NCBI RefSeq assembly: GCF_009720525.1
Contig: NZ_CP043930.1
Coordinates: 7,266,001-7,330,000 of the forward strand
Reading direction: 5' to 3'
From: Gimesia benthica
Lineage (GTDB): Bacteria; Planctomycetota; Planctomycetia; Planctomycetales; Planctomycetaceae
DNA: 64,000 bases
Shown: positions 35,885 to 44,384 of the stretch, in pieces
How the letters are laid out: the number at the start of each line of letters is the position of its first letter
Numbering within the stretch: position 1 is the first letter of the stretch
Program-made: the position numbers and the translations under genes
Notes under the pieces: generated by a model
Seen by the model: only the letters and a program-made list of their open reading frames with translations
Told to the model about the DNA's origin: nothing
Database searches by the model: none

Positions 35885-37210
35885 ATGTCTCGACGAACCT
35901 CTGAATTTTGTGATGGAATCTCGCGACGCTCAGTCATCCAGGCAGGTCTGACCGGCCTGATGGGGCTGTCTCTCCCTGATATTCTGCGTCTCAAAGCCCA
36001 GGCTGCCTCGACGAACGGACGCGCGCAGGACGATACGGCGATCATCTTTCTGGAACTGGCGGGGGGACCGACGCAGCATGAGACTTACGATCCGAAACCC
36101 AATGCACCTGCCGATTATCGCGGTCCATTGAATCCGATCAGCACCTCTGTCCCGGGCGTGCAGTTCAGTGAGTTCATGAAAGAGCAGGCACAGGTGATGG
36201 ATAAGCTGGCGGTCATTCGCTCGATTCATCACAATTCGGGCAGCCATCGGACCAGCAGTCACCTGACGCAGACCGGTTATTATCTGCGTGATCGACAGAG
36301 TAACGAAAATGAAATGCCGAGCATCGGCTGTATTACCTCCAAGGTCCGCGGCAGTAACGAACAGGGAATTCCCGCGTATGTTTCACTGCCTCGCGACATG
36401 CGATTTGGTCGCGCTGCCTGGCTGGGGAAGGGGTATAACCCGTTCATCACCGCCCGCGATGCAGACCGGAAAAACTTCGAGGTGCCCAACCTGACGCTGT
36501 TACGCGGCCTGACTTCAGAACGTCTCAAAGACCGCAAGCAGTTACTGAAAGGGTTTGACGCCACGCGCGAGATTATCGACAACAACGGCGTGGGCGATGC
36601 CATGGATCAGTTCACCCGGGAAGCCTTCGAGATGGTGGCCGGCGATGCGGCGCGGAATGCCTTTGATATCTCCCAGGAAGATGAGGCGACGCGCGACCGA
36701 TACGGCAGGAACTCCTTCGGCCAGAATATTCTGCTGGCCCGCCGCCTGGTGGAACACGGAGTGACCGTGGCGTCGGTGCGGGTGACCGGGCCCAGCTGGG
36801 ACGATCATCGTGATCTGGTGAAACGGATGAAGCAGAAAGCGATTCCCTACGACCGTGCCTTCGCGGCACTCGTGGAAGATTTGCACGCCCGCGGCCTCGA
36901 TAAAAAGGTGATGGTGGTAGCGATGGGCGAATTCGGTCGAACGCCGAAATTCAACAAGAACGCGGGCCGCGATCACTGGGGCCGTGTGATGAGCGTCGCT
37001 TTAGCGGGCGGCGGCATCAAAACCGGCCAGGTGATTGGCGCCTCCGACGCAGAAGGCGGGACGCCGATCGACGCGCCATATCGCCCTGAGAATGTGCTGG
37101 CGATGCTCTATCGCCACCTGGGCATCGATCCCTCGACCACGTTCCTGGATCACAGTGGCCGCCCGCGGTACATCCTGGAACGCCGAGAGTTGATCAGCGA
37201 ACTGATTTGA
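35885..37210 (+). CDS. DUF1501 protein, Tat-exported
   Basis: A 441-residue planctomycete-type DUF1501 protein (alkaline phosphatase-like fold by family). A Tat signal is present (ISRRSVIQAGLTGLMGLSLP near residues 11-31). Conserved family blocks are IIFLELAGGPTQHETYDPKP, VIRSIHHNSGSHRTSSHLTQTGY, GWDDH-like GPSWDDHRDLVKRMK, MVVAMGEFGRTPKFNKNAGRDHWG, and the C-terminal DAPYRPENVLAMLYRHLGID. The ATG at 35885 follows GGAAAGGAGCAGG, a strong ribosome site. In planctomycetes these genes usually follow a DUF1549/DUF1553 cytochrome-like gene; none is here. The function of the family is not established. Confidence 0.92.
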   Translation: MSRRTSEFCDGISRRSVIQAGLTGLMGLSLPDILRLKAQAASTNGRAQDDTAIIFLELAGGPTQHETYDPKPNAPADYRGPLNPISTSVPGVQFSEFMKEQAQVMDKLAVIRSIHHNSGSHRTSSHLTQTGYYLRDRQSNENEMPSIGCITSKVRGSNEQGIPAYVSLPRDMRFGRAAWLGKGYNPFITARDADRKNFEVPNLTLLRGLTSERLKDRKQLLKGFDATREIIDNNGVGDAMDQFTREAFEMVAGDAARNAFDISQEDEATRDRYGRNSFGQNILLARRLVEHGVTVASVRVTGPSWDDHRDLVKRMKQKAIPYDRAFAALVEDLHARGLDKKVMVVAMGEFGRTPKFNKNAGRDHWGRVMSVALAGGGIKTGQVIGASDAEGGTPIDAPYRPENVLAMLYRHLGIDPSTTFLDHSGRPRYILERRELISELI

Positions 37211-37265
37211 GACACTAGGGACTGCTTTCTGTCCTTTGCGTTCTGTTTCTCGAAAGGCGGATGTG

Positions 37266-38525
37266 ATGTTGCGCTGGACTTTGCTGCTGATGTTCCTGGT
37301 TGGGACTTTGGGTCTGTGTTGTGGTGACAGAGCGATGGCGGCCGATGAGGCTGTGCTGCCTCAGATTCCTGCGATGAGCGCCGATGCGTTTTTTGCGCTG
37401 CCGGTGGAAGAGCAGCGGGCTGTGCTGACTGAGGCCCTGGAACAACGACTGCGGTTGTTTGAGAATATGGCTTATGAGACGCGCTGCCGTAAGTACTCCC
37501 TGCACGAGGACCTGGTTAGGTTTCCCTATGCAGGGGAAATTCCCGAGCCTGCGGACAGTCAAATGTTTCGTATGAAATATGATACACGTTGCCTAGGGAA
37601 ATCGTACAGGCAGGAATTCCAACTAAGGCTGCTGGAATCACCGCAGCACGAGCATGGGGCAATGCATCAAGAGATGAGAACAGCTGATGCGAGTGAGGGG
37701 GAGTTCCTGTGTGCCCATGAGATGATCAATGAGGAAGGTCAGAGTTCCTCTGGTACCATTAGTCATCTCGAGGACTGGAATCACAAAGAGGGGCTACTCA
37801 ACTTCTGGGGGAGCGGTACGGATGGAGGGCATGATCTCTATTTTATCCAGGAGACTGTCCACGCGCTGGCATTATTAGATACTGCAGATGATGGATCAGC
37901 GCGAGTTCCGTCCCTTAATTCAGGGATGATTGGTGAGCGGAGAACGATTTCGTTTTCGTACCCGTTCCAGTTTAAACGGATGAAGAAATATCCGGGGATT
38001 CTGACGGTGAATTTTGATCCTGAACGACAGTTTCTTCCGCTGGCCTATCGCCTGGAATGCTCTGAAGGGCAGGAGCAGGGACGAACGTTGCGCTGGTTTG
38101 AGGCCATGCGAGTTGAGCAGGCGGAACAGCAGCAGGCAATCTGGTTTCCACAGCGGTTTCATCTCCTCAAATGTAACGGCCTACCTACAGGTGCTGAGGG
38201 ATCTTCTGTAGAAGAAGTGCTGGTCAAAGCGGTTTCATTCGGGACGGTGACAGACCAGGACCTGGCGTTCACCTTTCCTGCGGGTGTGGATGTGAGGAAT
38301 TATACCAACGGCGTTCGTTTTATCGCTGACGGGAAGGGGGGCGTGCAGGGTGAGGTCGAGGGAATTCCCTACCTGAATGGATACTATCTGGGGAGCGTCT
38401 TTGGTCCCGGTATTCACAAATTTCTGTTTCCCTGTGTGGGGATCTCCACCTTTTTGTTGGGCTGGTACCTGGTTCGCCGCCAGGAACGGATTGAACGGAA
38501 GCAGTCTGTTTCAACTGGCGTCTAG
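37266..38525 (+). CDS. Secreted hypothetical protein with C-terminal membrane helix
   Basis: A 419-residue protein. The signal peptide covers residues 1-25 (LLLMFLVGTLGLCCG, cleavage near AMAAD). The mature part begins with a helical segment (FFALPVEEQRAVLTEALEQRLRLFENM) followed by a beta-rich domain, and the last 45 residues hold a transmembrane helix (FLFPCVGISTFLLGWYLV) with a basic tail (RRQERIERK). That topology puts the bulk outside the membrane. I do not recognise a family. It begins 55 bases after the DUF1501 gene and may be co-transcribed; an AAAGGCGGA site precedes the ATG. Confidence 0.75.
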   Translation: MLRWTLLLMFLVGTLGLCCGDRAMAADEAVLPQIPAMSADAFFALPVEEQRAVLTEALEQRLRLFENMAYETRCRKYSLHEDLVRFPYAGEIPEPADSQMFRMKYDTRCLGKSYRQEFQLRLLESPQHEHGAMHQEMRTADASEGEFLCAHEMINEEGQSSSGTISHLEDWNHKEGLLNFWGSGTDGGHDLYFIQETVHALALLDTADDGSARVPSLNSGMIGERRTISFSYPFQFKRMKKYPGILTVNFDPERQFLPLAYRLECSEGQEQGRTLRWFEAMRVEQAEQQQAIWFPQRFHLLKCNGLPTGAEGSSVEEVLVKAVSFGTVTDQDLAFTFPAGVDVRNYTNGVRFIADGKGGVQGEVEGIPYLNGYYLGSVFGPGIHKFLFPCVGISTFLLGWYLVRRQERIERKQSVSTGV

Positions 38526-38531
38526 GGTGTA

Positions 38532-38589
38532 TTTCACAATTCGAACTGTCCCTGCCAAAGTCGTTTCAACCGAGGCTCACGCCCTGCCG
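38532..38589 (+). repeat. Dispersed intergenic repeat, copy A
   Basis: A 58-base segment that matches 43685-43742 without gaps, sharing TTTCA-AATTCG near the start, GTCGTTTCAACCG in the middle and ACGCCCTGC near the end. Both copies lie in intergenic DNA on the same strand. Confidence 0.65.
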
Positions 38590-38643
38590 TTCATTTCGGC
38601 ATGGGAGTTCGATTGTCTCACTCTGCTTTGCTATGATTCTCCT

Positions 38644-39363
38644 TCAAACCGGCCTGAAGGCCAGAAATTCCCGCAGGGGGCGTTTGATGAGTGAGTGCAT
38701 CATGGAAGCGAAGATGACCAGGAAGATGCCGCCGACAATGATCGACATCCAGGTGGGGCCGATGGTGTAGCCCAGCCAGTTTAGCAGCTTTTTCATACCA
38801 CTGCGGCGTCCCGAGAATTCGCGACTCGGATCGGCTTCGGTGGAGAGGAAGATCATGAATCCGCCGATAGCCGCCGTGAGGACCAGGCCGAGCAGGGGAC
38901 CCTGCATGACAGACCAGGCATCGGCTTCTTCTTCGCCGGCGGTGCCTCCCAGGTGATGACGGACCGCTTCAAAAATCTGTCTGTGTTCGCCTTCGTTGCC
39001 CTCGGTGATTTTCTGTTTTTTGCCGGCCTGATCGATGATGGTGAGCTGCTGCAGCCCTTCCGTGTAGGTGACACGGGACAGTTCTGCGCGCGGCAGGAAG
39101 GTTCCCTTGGATTCTGCAGCGATGATCGCGGTTGCCTCATCCGGTTGTGCGTTGATGCGTCCAACGAGTTCTTCGAGGACTTTCGGCTTTTTGATATCGA
39201 GCAGCCAGGCAATACCCGTGGGGTCGATCTGCATCACGTGTAGCAGGGTGCTGTCACCCGAACTGGTCGACCAGACCATGACCGTCGGGTCATGCTCAGA
39301 CCCGGTGACATCGGTGGCAGATTCGGAGGGTACGAGTGCTTCAGGCGTGAGTTCATCATTCAT
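38644..39363 (-). CDS. Membrane protein of unknown function with two C-terminal helices
   Basis: A 239-residue protein. The first 25 residues are acidic and Ser-rich. Residues 25-150 form a soluble alpha/beta region (PTVMVWSTSSGDSTLLHVMQIDPTGIAWLLD, then LQQLTIIDQAGKKQKITEG). Two hydrophobic helices lie near 155-175 (LLGLVLTAAIGGFMIFL) and 205-228 (WMSIIVGGIFLVIFASMM), joined by a basic loop. I see no known motif. The N-terminal part probably stays in the cytoplasm. It is flanked by intergenic DNA on both sides and is probably transcribed alone. Confidence 0.75.
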   Translation of the reverse strand: MNDELTPEALVPSESATDVTGSEHDPTVMVWSTSSGDSTLLHVMQIDPTGIAWLLDIKKPKVLEELVGRINAQPDEATAIIAAESKGTFLPRAELSRVTYTEGLQQLTIIDQAGKKQKITEGNEGEHRQIFEAVRHHLGGTAGEEEADAWSVMQGPLLGLVLTAAIGGFMIFLSTEADPSREFSGRRSGMKKLLNWLGYTIGPTWMSIIVGGIFLVIFASMMHSLIKRPLREFLAFRPV

Positions 39364-39566
39364 GGGGAATCCAGCTCTACATTAAATTGACGTGCAGGAA
39401 AGACAGGAAAACGAACGTTGTTCATGACTCGACTCTTGTTCCGGTGTGTATTTCGCCATTGTTGATTGCAGCTTTCAGGGAGTCAAGAAAATTATCACTG
39501 GCTCATCTGAAAATCATAATCCGGTCTGCATTCGTATTTTGGGATGCGCTGCAGTAGACTGCGGGT

Positions 39567-40499
39567 ATGTCTGAATCGCGTCAGAAAACTGAAGGGTGGG
39601 AGTGTTTAGAAGAGGAAGGTGCGGGGCCGTTTATTACGCGTCGTCTGTTTCGTCACGCCGACGGCACTTTGTGGGAGTGGCTGTCACGCAAGCATCGTAA
39701 GGCTCTGATAGCCCGTGAAATCGGTCTGGCGGAAGCTGTCGGTCAGCTCTTGATTCGCTGTCTATGGATGCCGGGCGAATTAAACTGGTGGATCGGAAGT
39801 CTGTTTGCATTCGGTTCATTGCTGTTTGCGGCGGCGAGTGTACTGTTACTTGCACCCGAGTTGGCGAACGCGCTGGCCCTGAGTTCAACTCAAGTCAATG
39901 CGATTTACTTTGCCGGTTCGCTTCCCTTTACGACTGCCGCCTATCTGCAACTCTACCAGGCAGCGAATGCCGGGCCACTGCCGGACGAGCCCGATCGTTC
40001 CGGCAAGCGGCACCGACTGTTGGGGTGGAAGCCGCGTAAGGCGGGCTGGTTGAGTTGTGCCTTGCAGTTTGTGGGGACAATCCTGTTTAACTTCAATACC
40101 TTCGATGCACTGTGGCCCGGGCTCTCGTGGTTCCAGACCGATCTTCTGGTGTGGGTTCCTAACTTTGCGGGCTCGGTGCTGTTTCTGGCCTCCGGTTACC
40201 TGGCGTATATTGAGATCTGCCATCATTACTGGGGCTGGCGGTCAGAGAATCTTTCGTGGTGGATTGTGGTGATTAACCTGCTGGGCTGTGTGGGTTTTAT
40301 GGTCTCCGCCTGTTTTGCGATTTCGCTTCCCGGTCCTTCCGTCGAGTGGAGGGAGACTGTCGCGGTTGCCTTTACGCTGCAGGGGGCAATCTGTTTTTTT
40401 CTGGGGGCCGTGTTGATGCTGCCGGAAACGGTACGCGAGGAAACGCAGGCACAGCAACCAGCGGTCGAGAGTGCTGACTCGATTACGCTCATGCGATGA
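39567..40499 (+). CDS. Six-helix membrane protein, YrhK-like
   Basis: A 310-residue integral membrane protein. Six likely transmembrane segments are WIGSLFAFGSLLFAAASVLLL (about 72-92), IYFAGSLPFTTAAYLQLY, LSCALQFVGTILFNFNTF, FAGSVLFLASGYLAYIEI, WWIVVINLLGCVGFMVSACF and FTLQGAICFFLGAVLML. The G-S-L-x-F and Q-x-x-G-x-x-x-F-N patterns resemble YrhK-domain proteins, a family without a known function. The N-terminal 60 residues are soluble. It converges with the HAD phosphatase gene, with a perfect hairpin between them. Confidence 0.75.
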   Translation: MSESRQKTEGWECLEEEGAGPFITRRLFRHADGTLWEWLSRKHRKALIAREIGLAEAVGQLLIRCLWMPGELNWWIGSLFAFGSLLFAAASVLLLAPELANALALSSTQVNAIYFAGSLPFTTAAYLQLYQAANAGPLPDEPDRSGKRHRLLGWKPRKAGWLSCALQFVGTILFNFNTFDALWPGLSWFQTDLLVWVPNFAGSVLFLASGYLAYIEICHHYWGWRSENLSWWIVVINLLGCVGFMVSACFAISLPGPSVEWRETVAVAFTLQGAICFFLGAVLMLPETVREETQAQQPAVESADSITLMR

Positions 40500-40505
40500 A
40501 CCGAA

Positions 40506-40541
40506 CGTCGGCCCATTGTGTATCAGCAGTATGGGCCGACG
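40506..40541. terminator. Bidirectional hairpin between convergent genes
   Basis: An 11-base-pair perfect stem (CGTCGGCCCAT at 40506-40516 with ATGGGCCGACG at 40531-40541) with a 14-base loop, lying seven bases after one stop and 13 before the other. No strong T run is seen. Confidence 0.6.
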
Positions 40542-40553
40542 GTTGCACGGGGT

Positions 40554-41546
40554 TCATTTCTTGAGGGGTGGGTAGATGACTTTCCAGTCGTCCTTCATAT
40601 TCACGACGGTCCAGCCTTTTTCGCTGGCGTCTTTCAGCGCCTGTACGGCACCGACGTTGTAGGCGTATTCGCGTTTGGCATCGGTGTGATGTACGAGCAG
40701 GGCGAAGCGGGCACCGGAAGCGCCGGTGGCCCATTCGAGCATCTGAATGTCACCGTCGGAGTTCCCGAAGGCAGCGATGGGACGCTGACCGATGTGCGAA
40801 TTAATGCCGACCGGTTTGCCGGCTTTGTCGTCGATGAAGTTGATTTCCGGCAGACGAATCAGCACGGGACCATCTTCACGCATTTCAAATTTCGTTTTGA
40901 CACTGCTGCCGACCACCTGCTGGGGAGGGATGCCGTAAACACGTTCGGTCCAGGGACGCATGAATTCGATTCCGCCTCCCGAGACGATGAAGGTTTTAAA
41001 GCCTTTAGAACGCATGTAGGCCAGCAGTTCGAGCATGGGCTGATAAACCATCTGGGTGAAGAGGCGTCCGGTTTTCGGATGCCGGGCGGTTTTGCTCCAC
41101 TCGTTGACGATCTTTTCAAATTCGGTGGTGGTCATGCCTGTGTGCGTGGCGACAACCAGTTTCAGGACGGCTGCTTCTCCCCCGGCGAAGGCGGTTTTGT
41201 AATCACCTTTGAGGATCGAAGCGAAGGGTTCCTCCGTTTTCCATTCCGGATGCTGGGGGGCGAGGGCTTTGACCCGATCGATGGCAAAGAAAACCTGGAA
41301 GTACTGCGGTTTTTCCGTCCAGAGGGTGCCGTCGTTGTCGAAGGTGGCAATGCGGTGTTCCGGAGGGACGTAATCGGGTGAATCTTTGGACGTCACCTTT
41401 TCGACGAACTGAATGATGTTCTGTTTGGCGGCAGATTCATTCCAGGAGGGAAGCGGGTCAGCGGCGTTTAGCTGAAACGCGCAGCAGGTCAGAACAAGGA
41501 CCAGGGTCAGTAAGCGAAGACGTGGCCGAATTCTCATTTGTTTCAT
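40554..41546 (-). CDS. Secreted HAD-family phosphatase
   Basis: A 330-residue HAD-superfamily hydrolase with a signal peptide (residues 1-28: LLTLVLVLTCCAFQLNAAD). Motif I is FDNDGTLW with the nucleophile Asp70 and the acid/base Asp72. Motif II is FIVSGGGIEFM. Motif III has a Lys in the region 225-240, and motif IV is AAFGNSDGDIQML. The start ATG at 41544-41546 follows AGAGAG; the longer frame adds 31 residues before the signal. It follows a sulfatase by 92 bases on the same strand, so the two are likely co-expressed. It may dephosphorylate small molecules in the periplasm, but substrate and location are inferred. Confidence 0.88.
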   Translation of the reverse strand: MKQMRIRPRLRLLTLVLVLTCCAFQLNAADPLPSWNESAAKQNIIQFVEKVTSKDSPDYVPPEHRIATFDNDGTLWTEKPQYFQVFFAIDRVKALAPQHPEWKTEEPFASILKGDYKTAFAGGEAAVLKLVVATHTGMTTTEFEKIVNEWSKTARHPKTGRLFTQMVYQPMLELLAYMRSKGFKTFIVSGGGIEFMRPWTERVYGIPPQQVVGSSVKTKFEMREDGPVLIRLPEINFIDDKAGKPVGINSHIGQRPIAAFGNSDGDIQMLEWATGASGARFALLVHHTDAKREYAYNVGAVQALKDASEKGWTVVNMKDDWKVIYPPLKK

Positions 41547-41638
41547 CTCTCTGGCGGATAAGGGAAACGGGATTGTTTGAAAGTAACGGGCTTTCTGAAG
41601 CAAAGGTGGTCCGCGTGGATATCGGTCAGCACAGGTCA

Positions 41639-43297
41639 TCAGTTACCGAAAGGTATCGAAAATTTCATGCCTTCCTCTTTGAGGGCATCCCTGATGAATT
41701 TAAATTTGTGGAAATCCGTCAGGGTAATTGGTCCGTGATAGATTTTACTCTGCATTTTGCGTGGCGGATAATCGACATAACTTTGCAGCAGCTTCCGGAT
41801 GGCGGCATTGAAGGTCACCAGGGTCCAGGTGCGTTCCGTGAAGTTGTTCATGAAGACGTCATAGCGTTCCTGCGGGTCCTGCAGCAGATCAAAGACCTGC
41901 GGTACGGTGGCGACATACTTTTCCGGTCCTTTCCAGCCGAGGTTGGTATCGACGGCCTGGCCGCCGGTCGCCTGTCCGCCATCCCCCCGGAGATTGAAGA
42001 CGGCTTTATAATTGCCGACACGAGCGGCACCGGGGGCGAGTTCATTCTCCGTGAAGTAAAACCAGGAATTCCGTTTGGACTTGCCTGTGCCGAACAGGGC
42101 GGGTGACATATCGTAACTGTCGAAGCAAATCGGTTCACCGGCACGATCCTTTTCCGGAAGTTCCAGACCGGCGAGCGAAGCGAAAGTGGCCATCAGATCC
42201 AGGCCGCCGAGGATGTCGTGATTGCGGACACCGCCCTTGATCTTACCCGGCCAGACGGCGATGGCGGGGACCCGACTGCCCCCTTCGCGGACGGTGCCTT
42301 TGGTACCGCGAAACGGTGTGTAGCCGGCGTCAGGATAGACGTCCTGCCAGGCGCCGTTGTCGGTGGTGAAGAAGACCAGCGTGTCCTGCTCCAGTCCGAG
42401 TTCTTTGAGTTTGTGCATGAGGCTGCCGATGCGTGTATCGAGTTCGACGATGGAATCGGCGTATTTGGTTTTGGAGATCGATTTATGTTTGAATTCGGGA
42501 GCCGGCAGATTGGGCTGGTGGTTTTTCATGAAGTTGACGTTGATGAAGAAGGGCTGCTCGGGATGTTGCGCGGCATCCTCCAGAAACTTCAGGCCCGATT
42601 GTTCGACGTATTGATCGAGATAAGGGACGCCGACGAATCCCTTTTCCGGCGTGTCGATGTAGTCGCCGACGACTTTCCAGTCCTGTCTGGGAGCCTCTCC
42701 CGCTTTGCCTGAGAGGGAACCTTTCGTGACGAGATTGAACATCACCCGCAGTTTGAAATCCATGTCGGGAAACCGCTCTGGATCTCCGTATGTGTAAGCA
42801 TTGAGGTGGTAGAGGAAGCAGTGCTCCATCACGTCATAGCCGTGGGCATTGGGCAGGGCGTGGTCGGCTTCTCCCAGGTGCCATTTTCCGGTGAAGTACG
42901 TGCGGTAATCGGCCTGTTTAAGAATAGAGGCGAGCGTCCATTCCTCTTTGGGAAGTCCGCCCCCCTGTCCCGGGAAGGAGACGGTCGTCATCCCGCTGCG
43001 ATTGGGGATACGTCCGGTCTGCATGGCGGCGCGACCGGGGGTACAACTGGGCTGTGCGTAGAAGGAGAAGAAGGTCATGCCTGCGCGGGCCATTTTGTCG
43101 ATGTTGGGTGTGGGCATGCCGCGGCCGACACCACCGCCATAGGGACCCAGGTCACCGTAGCCGGTGTCGTCGGAGACGATGAGCAGGATGTTCGGTTTTT
43201 TCTGCTCTGCGTGTATCGGGGAGGCGATTACCAGACATATGGTGACTGCCAGCGCCGATAGAATCAGGGAGCGTAACTGGCACTTTTGAAATCTCAT
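41639..43297 (-). CDS. Secreted sulfatase
   Basis: A 552-residue type I sulfatase. The signal peptide is residues 1-30 (LILSALAVTICLVIASPIHA). Metal ligands are in LLIVSDDTGYGDLGPYGGG. The formylglycine motif C-T-P-G-R starts at Cys85 and is followed by AAMQTGRIPNRSGM. GKWHLGEADHALPNAHGYD and FFTTDNGAWQD with VREGGSRVPAIAVWPG complete the core. It has a larger C-terminal part than the minimal fold (QVFDLLQDPQERYDVFMNNF). AAGGA eight bases before the ATG at 43295-43297 supports this start over the longer frame at 43390. Its substrate is unknown. It is followed by the HAD phosphatase gene. Confidence 0.95.
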   Translation of the reverse strand: MRFQKCQLRSLILSALAVTICLVIASPIHAEQKKPNILLIVSDDTGYGDLGPYGGGVGRGMPTPNIDKMARAGMTFFSFYAQPSCTPGRAAMQTGRIPNRSGMTTVSFPGQGGGLPKEEWTLASILKQADYRTYFTGKWHLGEADHALPNAHGYDVMEHCFLYHLNAYTYGDPERFPDMDFKLRVMFNLVTKGSLSGKAGEAPRQDWKVVGDYIDTPEKGFVGVPYLDQYVEQSGLKFLEDAAQHPEQPFFINVNFMKNHQPNLPAPEFKHKSISKTKYADSIVELDTRIGSLMHKLKELGLEQDTLVFFTTDNGAWQDVYPDAGYTPFRGTKGTVREGGSRVPAIAVWPGKIKGGVRNHDILGGLDLMATFASLAGLELPEKDRAGEPICFDSYDMSPALFGTGKSKRNSWFYFTENELAPGAARVGNYKAVFNLRGDGGQATGGQAVDTNLGWKGPEKYVATVPQVFDLLQDPQERYDVFMNNFTERTWTLVTFNAAIRKLLQSYVDYPPRKMQSKIYHGPITLTDFHKFKFIRDALKEEGMKFSIPFGN

Positions 43298-43612
43298 TGC
43301 AGTATCCTTGGTTGCTGAGAATAAGGACAGCTGGTAGCTGTCATGTAGATCGGGGAGAAAAAGGGAGCGGTGGTGGTCTGATGGAGCCACTTGTCAGTTG
43401 TGAAAGCAGACAAGCGCTGGACCAGCGTGGAATTGAGATCGAAGTTGCACATTGAGGTACTCTCGCTGCGTGTCGAAATGATGTGCCGTTTCACGGACAG
43501 TATTCTTAAACAGAAAGATGGAAGATCTCAGTGCCTGACCGCTGCTATTTCCATTATAGAGCAGCGAGGTGAATGTAAAGTAAAAACTCCGTAAAGATAC
43601 GGGTTTCATTGG

Positions 43613-43631
43613 GTTACTACTGCGTAGTAAC
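43613..43631. promoter_or_regulatory. Inverted repeat, possible operator
   Basis: A perfect 8-base inverted repeat with a 3-base spacer (GTTACTAC TGC GTAGTAAC). It could be an operator or a small hairpin; no T run follows. Confidence 0.3.
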
Positions 43632-43684
43632 GGCGTTGATCTACTCCGCCTGTGGGTCAGGGGAGGCAGGCTGGTCAGGACTTG

Positions 43685-43742
43685 TTTCATAATTCGCACG
43701 GTCCATACTTATGTCGTTTCAACCGGGGCAAACGCCCTGCGG
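43685..43742 (+). repeat. Dispersed intergenic repeat, copy B
   Basis: Counterpart of 38532-38589, sharing the blocks TTTCA-AATTCG, GTCGTTTCAACCG and ACGCCCTGC in the same order and spacing. Confidence 0.65.
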
Positions 43743-43919
43743 CTAATTGGTCGGTTCTGCGGTCCCTGGTCCATAAATGAGGAAAGGGGCACCGTATCGG
43801 CGTGTATTGATGCTTGCCGGGTGAATGTTCTGGGAATCACAGGACAAATCGATTCTGTTTGAGCACCGGTGCGGAAGGTGCAGCTCGCCTGAGTGGTGCC
43901 TTTGAGTAGGATACGCGGT

Positions 43920-44384
43920 TCAACTGTATTTTTTCTTGAGCTTGTTGTAGTAGGTATCGAGTTCTTCATCCGACATGTTTTCGATCTCCTGGATGGATTT
44001 ATTGAAGTCCTGGTTCAATTGATATTTGCTGGGTATTTCGAGGCCCATGATTTTATCGATCCGTTCGCGGGCGCGGATGCGTTCGTGGTTGGAGGCGTCG
44101 GGATGTTCGATGATGGAGCGGTAAAAGAAATAGGAGTCGGCGCGGTGCTGGTCCAGATCCTGTTCGAGGAAATCCCGCATTTCGCGGCGGGCGCGATTCA
44201 CATAGCGCGTGACGGAGTGGCGGCTGAGACCGTATTCGGCGGAGATGGCGGTTTTGATTTCGGAGGTGAAGCGGCCCAGGCCGATCATTTTCTTGATGAG
44301 CCGGACGATGACGGTCTGTTCGTCCTGCGTGAGGTATCTGCGGGGGGAGGGTGTGGTGGTGGATTGTGGGGATTCCTGATGCAT
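43920..44384 (-). CDS. Small terminase-like DNA-binding protein
   Basis: A 154-residue protein. After a Pro/Thr-rich start, a helical segment YLTQDEQTVIVRLIKKMIGLGRF leads into a likely helix-turn-helix (SEIKTAISAEYGLSRHSVTRYVNRARREM, split over residues 40-70). The C-terminal half has a helical run with HERIRARERIDKIMGLEIPSKY, a pattern reminiscent of phage terminase small subunits. A charged tail ends in LKKKYS. No other phage gene is nearby, so it may be a lone domesticated gene or an unrelated regulator with a similar fold. Family call is tentative; that it is a DNA-binding protein is more likely. Confidence 0.6.
   Translation of the reverse strand: MHQESPQSTTTPSPRRYLTQDEQTVIVRLIKKMIGLGRFTSEIKTAISAEYGLSRHSVTRYVNRARREMRDFLEQDLDQHRADSYFFYRSIIEHPDASNHERIRARERIDKIMGLEIPSKYQLNQDFNKSIQEIENMSDEELDTYYNKLKKKYS

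Larger units (their letters stand above)
43298..43919. other. Intergenic region with repeat and inverted repeat
   Basis: About 620 bases. It holds an inverted repeat GTTACTAC-TGC-GTAGTAAC at 43613-43631 and the second copy of the 58-base dispersed repeat. Short frames here lack ribosome sites and known motifs. Confidence 0.5.

Noticed and set aside
43298..43919. Possible CRISPR or tandem array in the repeat-bearing region
   Set aside because: Only one copy of the 58-base segment is present here, with no regular spacers or direct repeat series.
43920..44384. Evidence of a prophage around the terminase-like gene
   Set aside because: No other phage gene, attachment site pair or integrase is visible on either side.
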